Below, piece after piece: positions 1 to 7,691 of a stretch of 9,213 bases of DNA (positions are counted from its first letter, which is position 1; every line of letters starts with the position of its first letter). The DNA is from an uncultured Enorma sp. Lineage in GTDB: Bacteria; Actinomycetota; Coriobacteriia; Coriobacteriales; Coriobacteriaceae. A program made the position numbers and the translations under genes. The DNA lies in assembly GCA_905210055.1 (NCBI GenBank), contig CAJLVH010000069.1, positions 1 through 9,213 on the forward strand. The letters are read 5' to 3'. The notes under the pieces were generated by a model. It searched no databases. It saw only the letters and a program-made list of their open reading frames with translations, and was not told the origin of the DNA.

Positions 1-1
1 C

Positions 2-1624
2 CTCGGCTTGGATATCGACGGCGACCCCGAGCAAGCGCTTGAGATCCGCCGGCGCGCGGCGATGGTCTTTCAATATCCCGACGATCAGATGGTAACGAGC
101 ATTGTCGCCGACGACGTCGCCTTTGGCCCGGAAAACCTCGGTGTGCCGTCAGATGAGATCGCGCGCCGCGTCGACTCCGCACTCGAAGCGGTGGGCATGA
201 CGGAGTTTGCCCAGGCAGACCCCGCCGCTCTCTCCGGCGGACAGCGCCAGCGCGTGGCCATCGCGGGCGCGCTCGCCATGGAGCCCGAGATGCTCATCTT
301 GGACGAACCCGCGGCGATGCTCGATGCACATGGCCGCCAAGCAATCCAACACGTGCTGCACGGGCTTTCCGAACGCGGCATCACGATCGTCCACATCACG
401 CACTTCATGGACGACGCCCTGGACGCGGATCGCGCCATCGTGCTTGGCGAGGGTACGGTCGTGCTCGATGGTACGCCTGCCGAGGTCTTCGCGCAGCGAG
501 CTGCCATCCGAGCCCTCGGCCTCGAGCTGCCGTTCGCGCTGCACCTCGAGGATGCGGTCGCAGGCACAGCGCCGGATGCCGATGAAGCCGCGTTCGCGCC
601 TGGGGTCAACTCCACGTCACATTCGGGCAGAACAAGGCAGGTGTTCTTGCAACCCGGCCCCATCATCGACCGTGTCCTGCCCGAATTTCCCGAACACAGT
701 GGACGGCAACTAGCCAAGGAGCGCTCCGCCATCGCATTTGAGCACGTTTCATTCTCCTACGCGGACACCGAGCATCCCCACCGGCGCACCGGCCTACTCG
801 CACGCCTGGGCGTGCACCCGCGCCGCCGCATGCCGCGCGCTGCGGACACTCTGCGCGGCGTCTCCTTCACCGTGCCGACGGGTTCGCTCACCGCGCTCAT
901 CGGCAGCACCGGATCGGGAAAGTCGACCACGGCAGAGCTCGCCTGCGCGCTCAAGCTGCCCAACACCGGCACCGTGCGCATAGACGGCATCGACAGCGCA
1001 GACGGCACGCGACGCGATGATCTCCGCGCCCGGGTGGGCTACGTCGCGCAACTCCCCGAACGCCAGCTCTTCGCCGAAACCGTCTTCGACGACATCGCAT
1101 TCGGCCCGCGCAACCTCGGTCTTTCGGCTGAAGAAGTCGAGCAGCGCGTTTCCGGCGCGCTCGATGCCGTCGACCTCTCCCATGCCCCCGACCTTCTCGA
1201 ACGCTCACCGTTCGCGCTTTCCGGCGGGCAACGCCGTGCCGTCGCCATCGCCGGCGTGCTCGCTATGCAGCCCACCGTACTCGTGCTCGATGAGCCCATG
1301 GCGGGTCTCGACCCCCAGGCTCGCCGTCGCATGCGGGCGCTCATGCTCGCGCTCAAAGAAGCCGGGACAACGCTTTTCGTCATCACGCACGATATGGACG
1401 ATGTTGCCGAACTTGCCGACCACGTCGTCGCCCTCGACCACGGGGTGGTGGTTGCCGAAGGAACCCCGCGTACGGTGTTCGGCATCGACGAGGCGCTCTT
1501 GCCCGGCGTGCCGAGCGCGCTTGCCGCAGCGCGCCTCCTGCGCGCGCAAGGTAAGCTCGTCGAAGGCGACCCACTCACCCTCAGCGAACTCGCCGAGGAG
1601 GTGCGCCGTGTCTCAACGTGTTAG
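2..1624 (+). CDS. ECF transporter ATPase, two fused ABC domains (EcfA1-EcfA2), 5' partial
   Basis: Cytoplasmic ATP-hydrolysing subunit of an energy-coupling-factor importer, with both ATPases in one chain. The gene starts before the window, so the first Walker A is not visible. Counting residues from the TTG codon at 8, domain 1 shows the Q-loop (Q22), the LSGGQ signature at 75-79, Walker B MLILDE at 95-100 and the switch histidine H132. Domain 2 has Walker A GSTGSGKST at 299-307 (K305), LSGGQ at 404-408, Walker B VLVLDE at 424-429 and H461. No catalytic residue is missing in the visible part. A poorly conserved linker of about 80 residues joins the domains, and an Arg-rich stretch precedes the second Walker A. 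The next gene, ecfT, overlaps the last 17 bases, so the two are translationally coupled. The transported substrate cannot be told without the S component. The TTG at 8 is not the real start, because the reading frame is open to the window edge. Confidence 0.93.
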   Translation, partial: LGLDIDGDPEQALEIRRRAAMVFQYPDDQMVTSIVADDVAFGPENLGVPSDEIARRVDSALEAVGMTEFAQADPAALSGGQRQRVAIAGALAMEPEMLILDEPAAMLDAHGRQAIQHVLHGLSERGITIVHITHFMDDALDADRAIVLGEGTVVLDGTPAEVFAQRAAIRALGLELPFALHLEDAVAGTAPDADEAAFAPGVNSTSHSGRTRQVFLQPGPIIDRVLPEFPEHSGRQLAKERSAIAFEHVSFSYADTEHPHRRTGLLARLGVHPRRRMPRAADTLRGVSFTVPTGSLTALIGSTGSGKSTTAELACALKLPNTGTVRIDGIDSADGTRRDDLRARVGYVAQLPERQLFAETVFDDIAFGPRNLGLSAEEVEQRVSGALDAVDLSHAPDLLERSPFALSGGQRRAVAIAGVLAMQPTVLVLDEPMAGLDPQARRRMRALMLALKEAGTTLFVITHDMDDVAELADHVVALDHGVVVAEGTPRTVFGIDEALLPGVPSALAAARLLRAQGKLVEGDPLTLSELAEEVRRVSTC

Positions 1625-2399
1625 CATCGGCCGGTACTATTCCGTCGCATCGCCCATCCACGCGCTCGACCCGCGCACGAAGATCGTCGTCGCGACCGCA
1701 TTCATGGTGAGCTGCCTTGCCGTGACAGACGCCATGGGGCTCATGCTTGCTGGCACTTTCGTGCTCGCTGCCATCGCTCTTGCGCGCGTGCCGATAGACA
1801 GCGTAATCGCGCAGCTTCGCCCCGTCACGTTCTTCCTTGTCGTGACGTCGCTTTTCAACCTGTTCTTCGTGCGCACGGGGAACGAGCTTCTCGCCGTGGG
1901 CGCGCTGCGCATCACCACTGGCGGCGTGGAGGCAGCGATACTCTATACCCTGCGCTTCCTCTTCCTGTTGCTTATGGGATCGCTGCTCATGCTCACCACA
2001 CAGCCGATGGCGCTCACGGATGCCGCCGAACGGCTCCTCACACCGCTCGCGCGCTTGGGTGTGCCAGTGAGCGAGGGGATGCTCGTGCTCTCGATCGCCC
2101 TGCGCTTCGTGCCCACGCTCGGCGAGGACGCGCGCGCTATCGCGAATGCCCAGATTGCGCGCGGCGCCAAGCTCGAGGGAGGGCGCTTTCGCGACCGCAT
2201 CTCCGCGTTCATTCCGCTCGCGGTGCCGCTCTTCTCCGCCGCGGTGCGCCACGCCGACCGCCTCGCCTGCGCTATGGAAGCGCGCTGCTACACGGGCGGC
2301 ACCGGCCGCACCCACTATCGCGAGCTGCGCTTCCACCGCCGCGACGCCATTGCTGCGGTGGCTTTCGTCCTCTACCTGGTTGCGCTCATCGCTTTGTAG
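1608..2399 (+). CDS. ecfT: ECF transporter transmembrane coupling protein EcfT
   Basis: Integral membrane T component that links the two ATPase domains to a substrate-binding S subunit. The start is GTG at 1608: a strong GAGGAGGT ribosome site lies at 1595-1602, five bases upstream and inside the ATPase gene, and gives 263 residues, normal for EcfT. The N-terminus has the family motif IHALDPRTK. Several hydrophobic segments follow (for example around residues 26-60, 66-85 and 105-130), with a last one at the C-terminus. The two coupling-helix motifs are present: ARG at 184-186 and ARCY at 225-228, the second with Cys where Gly is usual. The frame stays open far upstream of 1608, but that stretch is the ATPase gene read in another frame. 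The gene is followed by an inverted repeat and then the convergent hspR, so it is the last gene of its operon. Confidence 0.93.
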   Translation: MSQRVSIGRYYSVASPIHALDPRTKIVVATAFMVSCLAVTDAMGLMLAGTFVLAAIALARVPIDSVIAQLRPVTFFLVVTSLFNLFFVRTGNELLAVGALRITTGGVEAAILYTLRFLFLLLMGSLLMLTTQPMALTDAAERLLTPLARLGVPVSEGMLVLSIALRFVPTLGEDARAIANAQIARGAKLEGGRFRDRISAFIPLAVPLFSAAVRHADRLACAMEARCYTGGTGRTHYRELRFHRRDAIAAVAFVLYLVALIAL

Positions 2400-2426
2400 A
2401 ATCACCTTGGCGACTCATCTGGGCAA

Positions 2427-2486
2427 CACTTTGGGGACGGGTACGTTTGTGTCGTTTTCATCACAAACGTACCCGTCCCCAAAGTG
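2427..2486. repeat. Perfect 25-bp inverted repeat, REP-like, between convergent operons
   Basis: The arms at 2427-2451 and 2462-2486 are exact reverse complements, separated by a 10-base loop at 2452-2461. The left arm begins CACTTTGGGGACGGG. The element fills most of the 105-base gap between the ends of ecfT and hspR, so its RNA would form a long hairpin at the 3' end of both transcripts. No long T-run follows on either side, so it is not a classic intrinsic terminator, though it may act as a stabilising or Rho-limiting 3' structure. The 10-mer CTTTGGGGAC recurs at 4019-4028. GGGGAC palindromes of this kind resemble REP elements mobilised by RAYT (Y1 transposase) proteins; that link is inference. 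Confidence 0.85.
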
Positions 2487-2504
2487 ACGCGCACGGCAAC
2501 GTGA

Positions 2505-2915
2505 TTAAATCCCGCCGCCGAGCAACCCGCGGAGCACCTGCTCGGGGTCGGCCGATCCGCCACGCGGCACGAGCGCCGTAATCTTCTTCTGCAGCTTGTA
2601 CTCTGCTACCTGGTCTTCCAGCTCGCGCACGCGCACACGCAGCCGCTCGTTCTCGCGCTCGCGCTCCTCGGCGCGCTCCTTCATGTCGAGGATGCGCACC
2701 ACGCCCGCAAGGTTGATGCCCTCGTCGGTTAGCTGGTTGATAAGCTCGAGCCGCTCAATGTCCGCCCGCGAATACAGGCGCGTGTTACCTCCCGAGCGCT
2801 TGGGATTCACCAAACCCTTCGACTCGTAGACGCGCAGGGTCTGCGGGTGCATGCCCGTGAGCTCCGCTGCCACGGAAATCATATACAGCGGCTTGTTGCG
2901 TTCGTCTTCGGCCAT
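2505..2915 (-). CDS. hspR: MerR-family heat-shock repressor HspR
   Basis: Transcriptional repressor of the dnaK operon, which in actinobacteria typically represses its own operon with DnaK as co-repressor. The 136-residue product has an N-terminal MerR winged helix-turn-helix (MISVAAELTGMHPQTLRVYE, then the wing with SGGNTRLYSRADI). A charged coiled coil rich in Glu/Arg and Leu follows (about residues 78-112), then a short Gly-rich tail. There is no MerR-type metal-binding cysteine cluster, which fits HspR rather than a metal or drug sensor. It is the last gene of dnaK-grpE-dnaJ-hspR, 61 bases after dnaJ. I chose ATG at 2915; an in-frame TTG at 2927 would add four residues. The ribosome site is only moderate (G-rich stretch just upstream). 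Confidence 0.93.
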   Translation of the reverse strand: MAEDERNKPLYMISVAAELTGMHPQTLRVYESKGLVNPKRSGGNTRLYSRADIERLELINQLTDEGINLAGVVRILDMKERAEERERENERLRVRVRELEDQVAEYKLQKKITALVPRGGSADPEQVLRGLLGGGI

Positions 2916-2976
2916 GGTGAACCCCAACCTTCGTTATCTTCCTGAGCGCATGGTTCCGCCACGCGCCCCTCTGCGC

Positions 2977-3948
2977 CTACGCGCTCGCCTTCGCCTGAGC
3001 CCGATATCGATCGATCTTCTCGCGGTAGCTGCGCGTATCCGATGCCATGAGCTTCTCGAACGCAGCGCGCTCCTCGTCGCCCAACCGCTCCGGCGTGCGC
3101 ACCTCAATGGTCACGAGCAGCGCACCCGTGCGCCCGCGATGCTTCACGTCGGGCACGCCCATCTCCTTGAAGCGGAACGTCCTGCCCGTCTGCGTTCCGG
3201 CGGGAACACGCAACCGCACCGTCTTGCCAGCCGGCGTGGGAACGTCGATCTGGCAACCGAGCGCCGCTTCATACACCGAAATGGGCAGCTTGAGCGTCAC
3301 ATCGGCGCCCTTGCGCCCGAAGATGGGATGGTCGAGCACGTGTGTCGTGACGAGCAGGTCGCCGCGCGGGCCGCCGTTTACGCCGTATTCGCCGCGCTCC
3401 TTGAAGCGGAGCTGTCCGCCATCCACCGCACCTGCGGGAACCTTCACATTGATCGTCTGCCGCTCGTTCGACGACGCGATACGATACGTCACCTTTTGCG
3501 TGGTGCCATGGAATGCGTCCTCGGCGCTCACGTCGATGGTGAGCGACAAGTCACCGCCCTTACGCGGCCGGTTCGCCGCACGGCCTCCCATACCGCCGAA
3601 GCCCTGTGCAAAGCCACCGAAACCGCTCCCGCTGCCAGCTCCGCCCCCGGCACCACCGAAGATGGAGCTGAACAGATCGCTCATGTCGAAACCCGCGCCA
3701 CCGCCGGTGCCAGCGTACGCTCCACCCGCACCCGGGATGCCCCCGAACATGAGCAGCTGGTCGTACTCCTTGCGTTTCTTCTCATCGGAAAGCGTCTCGT
3801 ATGCTTCGCTGATCTCCTTGAATTTCTGCTCATCACCACCCGCATCTGGGTGGTACTTCTGCGCGAGCTTGCGAAACGCTGTTTTGATCTCTTTGTCGGA
3901 GGCGTCGCGCGACACGCCCAAGACATCGTAGAAATTCTTTTGCGCCAT
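2977..3948 (-). CDS. dnaJ: DnaJ-type co-chaperone, class B (no zinc finger)
   Basis: J-domain co-chaperone that stimulates DnaK ATPase activity and delivers unfolded clients in the cytoplasm. The J domain spans residues 1-65 with the essential HPD motif at 33-35. A Gly/Phe-rich linker follows (about 68-128), then two beta-rich C-terminal substrate-binding domains. The CxxCxGxG zinc-finger repeats that class A DnaJ has after the G/F region are absent; the C-terminal domains begin directly with GGDLSLTIDVSAEDAFHG. At 323 residues it matches CbpA/class B proteins rather than the roughly 375-residue DnaJ. The ATG at 3948 has a GGGAGG site eight bases upstream. It lies 132 bases after grpE, a gap holding a hairpin and a GGGGAC palindrome, and 61 bases before hspR. 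A weak TATGAC box (minus strand, 4016-4011) could give it some independent transcription. Confidence 0.95.
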   Translation of the reverse strand: MAQKNFYDVLGVSRDASDKEIKTAFRKLAQKYHPDAGGDEQKFKEISEAYETLSDEKKRKEYDQLLMFGGIPGAGGAYAGTGGGAGFDMSDLFSSIFGGAGGGAGSGSGFGGFAQGFGGMGGRAANRPRKGGDLSLTIDVSAEDAFHGTTQKVTYRIASSNERQTINVKVPAGAVDGGQLRFKERGEYGVNGGPRGDLLVTTHVLDHPIFGRKGADVTLKLPISVYEAALGCQIDVPTPAGKTVRLRVPAGTQTGRTFRFKEMGVPDVKHRGRTGALLVTIEVRTPERLGDEERAAFEKLMASDTRSYREKIDRYRAQAKASA

Positions 3949-4020
3949 AACGCCTGCCTCCCTTCCTCTTGGAGCCTTGGACGCCGTTGCATCCCAGACC
4001 CGTCTCGAATGTCATAGCCT

Positions 4021-4037
4021 TTGGGGACCGTCCCCAA
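4021..4037. repeat. Short GGGGAC palindrome, relative of the 2427-2486 repeat
   Basis: TTGGGGAC and GTCCCCAA are exact reverse complements around a single C at 4029. With the two bases before it, the motif shares CTTTGGGGAC with the left arm of the large inverted repeat 1.6 kb away. It lies in the grpE-dnaJ gap. It may be a minimal or decayed copy of the same REP family; chance cannot be excluded for so short a site. Confidence 0.6.
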
Positions 4038-4044
4038 TGTTAGA

Positions 4045-4075
4045 ACGGGGCTTCGAAGGTATCCCGAAGCCCCGT
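4045..4075 (-). terminator. Hairpin just downstream of grpE (weak terminator or processing site)
   Basis: An 11-bp perfect stem (ACGGGGCTTCG with CGAAGCCCCGT) around a nine-base loop begins five bases after the grpE stop codon. On the transcribed strand it is followed by TTCTAACATT, a poor T-run, so termination would be partial at best. In the middle of an operon it more likely attenuates transcription into dnaJ-hspR, or protects the 3' end of dnaK-grpE mRNA. Confidence 0.6.
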
Positions 4076-4080
4076 AACCG

Positions 4081-4908
4081 TTACTCTTCCGTGCCTTCGG
4101 CCTGCGCCTCGGAGGCATCCGCTTCAGAAGCGGTACCCTCCTCCGTCGCAACCTCGGGCTCGGGTGCGGGGCGCTTTTCGCCTCCGCACGTCACCGTGAC
4201 CATCGCCGAGCGCAGGATGCGGTCGGCCATGCGGTAGCCCTTCTGGTACACGTCGTTCACCGTCTCGTCATACTGATCCGGATCCTCGACACGACCCACC
4301 GCCTGGTGCTCGAGCGGGTTGAATGCCTCGCCCTTCGGGTCGATCGGCTCGACGCCCTCATGCGCGAACACGTCGAGCATCTTGGTGTGCACCGCATCAA
4401 CGCCGTCGATGAACTGCGAGAACGTCTCGTCCAGCTCCTGCGAGCGAGCATGTGCGATCGCACGCTCCATATCGTCGAGCACAGGCAGCAGCGCGGTCAC
4501 GAGCTTCTCGGTCGCGCGGCTCTGCTCGGCCAGGCGCTCGGCGGCGGTGCGACGGCGGTAATTCTCCCAATCCGCTTGCAAACGCTGCGCGCGTTCGTTC
4601 GCCTCGCGAACCTTGGCATCGGCGCCCTCGGCAGTCTCCTCGGCCTCAGCAAGCTGCTTGCGCACCTCGGCGAGCTCCTCCTGCGCCTGCTCGTACTTGA
4701 GCTTGAAATCGTTCTCCGCGGCTTCCTCGCCAGCGCGAATCGCCGCCTCGATCATCTCTTCCTCGGTCATGGCCTGCTCGGCGGCCGCCTGCTCGGGCGT
4801 ATCGTCGTGCGTGGCCTCGACGACCTCCTCGCCGACGGGCTCTTCGACAACCTGCTCGTCGTCGATGACGTTGCCGTTCTCGTCCACGGCCTCTACTGGA
4901 ATCTTCAC
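4081..4908 (-). CDS. grpE: Nucleotide exchange factor GrpE
   Basis: GrpE dimer that releases ADP from DnaK and so resets the chaperone cycle. After an acidic N-terminal region come a long helix (KYEQAQEELAEVRKQL onward), the hallmark QADWENYRRR, then LLPVLDDMERAI, and the C-terminal beta domain with the family signature (EGVEPIDPKGEAFNPLEHQA ... GYRMADRILRSAMV). The product ends in an acidic Glu/Ala-rich tail of about 35 residues that is unusually long. I place the start at GTG 4908: a full AAGGAG site lies at 4920-4915 with a six-base spacer, giving 275 residues. An in-frame ATG at 4977, two bases after the dnaK stop, would add 23 residues (MSAREARTGAAAAAAPDDSK...), but its ribosome site is weak and the Ala run it encodes coincides with a strong hairpin, which reads better as intercistronic RNA. 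Confidence 0.92.
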   Translation of the reverse strand: MKIPVEAVDENGNVIDDEQVVEEPVGEEVVEATHDDTPEQAAAEQAMTEEEMIEAAIRAGEEAAENDFKLKYEQAQEELAEVRKQLAEAEETAEGADAKVREANERAQRLQADWENYRRRTAAERLAEQSRATEKLVTALLPVLDDMERAIAHARSQELDETFSQFIDGVDAVHTKMLDVFAHEGVEPIDPKGEAFNPLEHQAVGRVEDPDQYDETVNDVYQKGYRMADRILRSAMVTVTCGGEKRPAPEPEVATEEGTASEADASEAQAEGTEE

Positions 4909-4930
4909 GTCCCTCTCCTTGGAGTCATCG

Positions 4931-4953
4931 GGGGCGGCAGCCGCTGCCGCCCC
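4931..4953 (-). other. Strong GC hairpin between dnaK and grpE
   Basis: GGGGCGGCAG and CTGCCGCCCC form a perfect 10-bp stem around a three-base loop, 27 bases after the dnaK stop codon and 11 bases before the grpE ribosome site. No T-run follows on the transcribed strand, so it is not an intrinsic terminator. It is placed where intercistronic hairpins commonly stabilise the upstream dnaK message after processing; that role is inference. If grpE starts at 4977, the same bases encode an Ala-rich stretch instead. Confidence 0.6.
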
Positions 4954-4979
4954 GGTGCGAGCTTCACGAGCGGACATGA

Positions 4980-6881
<1,902 letters not shown>

Positions 6882-6898
6882 GGTTAATCCCTTCCTTT

Positions 6899-6964
6899 GA
6901 GCCGAGCGAGCTGTGGCCAGCCGCCACGGCTCTTCCGGGCTGCTGCGGTTGCCGCAGCCCTTTT
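6899..6964 (-). promoter_or_regulatory. Structured 5' leader of dnaK
   Basis: Directly upstream of the dnaK ribosome site two hairpins are possible. One pairs GAGCCG (6899-6904) with CGGCTC (6927-6932), with an inner stem GTGGC/GCCAC. The second pairs GGGCTGC (6937-6943) with GCAGCCC (6954-6960). The first touches the Shine-Dalgarno sequence but does not pair with it. On the plus strand the second stem is followed by TTTT and resembles a terminator, but no plus-strand gene ends here. The leader could influence translation or mRNA stability of the heat-shock operon; no thermometer class is recognised. Confidence 0.45.
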
Positions 6965-7017
6965 GTTCGTTCGGTCTTATAGTATCCCGTTTTCATGCGA
7001 CCTATACCGCGCGATTC

Positions 7018-7057
7018 AGAAAATCTAAGTCAACACATATAAGATTTTCTAGTTGAC
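7018..7057 (-). promoter_or_regulatory. Interleaved inverted repeats upstream of dnaK, candidate HspR operator/promoter
   Basis: This AT-rich block holds two interleaved inverted repeats: AGAAAATCT (7018-7026) with AGATTTTCT (7042-7050), and GTCAAC (7029-7034) with GTTGAC (7052-7057). The minus strand reads TTGACT at 7033-7028, a good -35 hexamer, but the nearest -10-like boxes (TATAGG at 7006-7001, TACTAT at 6984-6979) are poorly spaced. The sequence differs from the Streptomyces HspR site (CTTGAGT-N7-ACTCAAG) and from CIRCE, though the TTGAC/GTCAA halves recall the HspR half-site. It lies about 140 bases before dnaK, where an autoregulatory operator would be expected. Confidence 0.5.
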
Positions 7058-7124
7058 GTAACTACAGGTATGTTGCCGCCGAGCGCCAGCGCATTGGAGT
7101 GCGCCCCATGCCACACGCCTTCGT

Positions 7125-7198
7125 TGCTAAAAAATGCCGAAACCGTCACAAAGGTAACGATTTGATGCCCTTCGGAGCGGTTTCTGCATTTTTTAGCA
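7125..7198. repeat. Imperfect 21-bp inverted repeat, possible MITE or REP-like element
   Basis: The left arm (7125-7145, TGCTAAAAAATGCCGAAACC and G) pairs with the right arm (7178-7198) at 20 of 21 positions, around a 32-base spacer. The A6/T6 tracts make it much more AT-rich than its surroundings. It lies in the dnaK-ferredoxin intergenic region and is not needed to explain either promoter. No target-site duplication is visible, and no gene ends here that would need a terminator. Confidence 0.6.
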
Positions 7199-7261
7199 TG
7201 GAAGCAAAAACGTTAGCCTTGTCTAACTCGGCGAACGGTAGAAAAAGGCCCCAAACGAGAC

Positions 7262-7289
7262 TTGCAAATGAGCGCGCACGGGGTATATT
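7262..7289 (+). promoter_or_regulatory. Probable promoter of the ferredoxin gene
   Basis: TTGCAA (7262-7267) and TATATT (7284-7289) are separated by 16 bases, a plausible housekeeping-sigma promoter. Transcription would begin near 7296, giving a leader of about 54 bases. That leader contains a small possible stem (CCGGGGC near 7303 with GCTCCGG at 7321-7327, one G-U pair), then the strong AGGAGG site at 7338-7343. Confidence 0.6.
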
Positions 7290-7349
7290 GAAGCCACAAG
7301 TTCCGGGGCACCGCTAATCGGCTCCGGGCAAATCAAGAGGAGGATTACT

Positions 7350-7535
7350 ATGGCTCATCCCGTTATTGAAGCCGACGAGTGCATCGCTTGCGGCGTCTGC
7401 GTCGACGACTGCCCCCAGGGCGTTCTGGAGCTCCAGGACGTCGCCACCGTGGTGGACGAGGACTCCTGCATTGGTTGCGGCGTGTGCCTCGACAGCTGCC
7501 CGTCTGGCGCGATCACCGAGATCGCTGAGGACTAG
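7350..7535 (+). CDS. Small 2[4Fe-4S] ferredoxin
   Basis: Soluble low-potential electron carrier of 61 residues, clostridial type. Two cluster motifs are complete: CIACGVCVDDCP (Cys 11, 14, 17, 21) and CIGCGVCLDSCPSG (Cys 40, 43, 46, 50). In this fold each cluster takes three cysteines from one motif and the last from the other. The protein is strongly acidic, as such carriers usually are. The ATG at 7350 has AGGAGG six bases upstream. It has its own promoter and terminator and so is monocistronic; no oxidoreductase partner is adjacent, so its redox partners cannot be named. It supports an anaerobic lifestyle. Length and both motifs match the family with nothing missing. Confidence 0.97.
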   Translation: MAHPVIEADECIACGVCVDDCPQGVLELQDVATVVDEDSCIGCGVCLDSCPSGAITEIAED

Positions 7536-7563
7536 CGTCTAAGGTACCACCCTCTCGGGTACG

Positions 7564-7591
7564 AAAAGGGCTCCTTCGGGAGCCCTTTTTT
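7564..7591 (+). terminator. Rho-independent terminator of the ferredoxin gene
   Basis: AAAAGGGCTCC pairs with GGAGCCCTTTT around a stable TTCG tetraloop, with a run of six T at 7586-7591. It starts 28 bases after the ferredoxin stop. The A-tract on the left side could make it work in reverse for the convergent gene ending at 7692. Confidence 0.93.
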
Positions 7592-7691
7592 GTTGCGGCG
7601 CGACCCGCAAAAGCGATAACAGCAGCCTGGCCCGATGCCTCCAAGCCGAATGCTTTCAGTTGAAAACCCACCCCGACGCTCGGCCGCGACA

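Noticed and set aside
1017..1607. Upstream extension of the EcfT frame by about 197 codons
   Set aside because: It lies inside the ATPase gene in another frame, and the GTG at 1608 has a strong ribosome site and a proper EcfT N-terminus.
2851..4017. Long plus-strand open frames opposite dnaJ and the hspR start
   Set aside because: Antisense shadows of dnaJ; composition is Arg/Ala/Pro-rich with no recognisable motifs.
6937..6964. Plus-strand rho-independent terminator
   Set aside because: The stem and TTTT look like one, but no plus-strand gene lies upstream; it fits better as part of the dnaK leader.
6882..7100. CIRCE element upstream of dnaK
   Set aside because: No TTAGCACTC-N9-GAGTGCTAA-like dyad is present; the operon carries hspR, so HrcA control is not expected.
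7099..7317. A 72-codon open frame between dnaK and the ferredoxin gene
   Set aside because: It runs through the 7125-7198 inverted repeat and the ferredoxin promoter, lacks a ribosome site and has no coding character.
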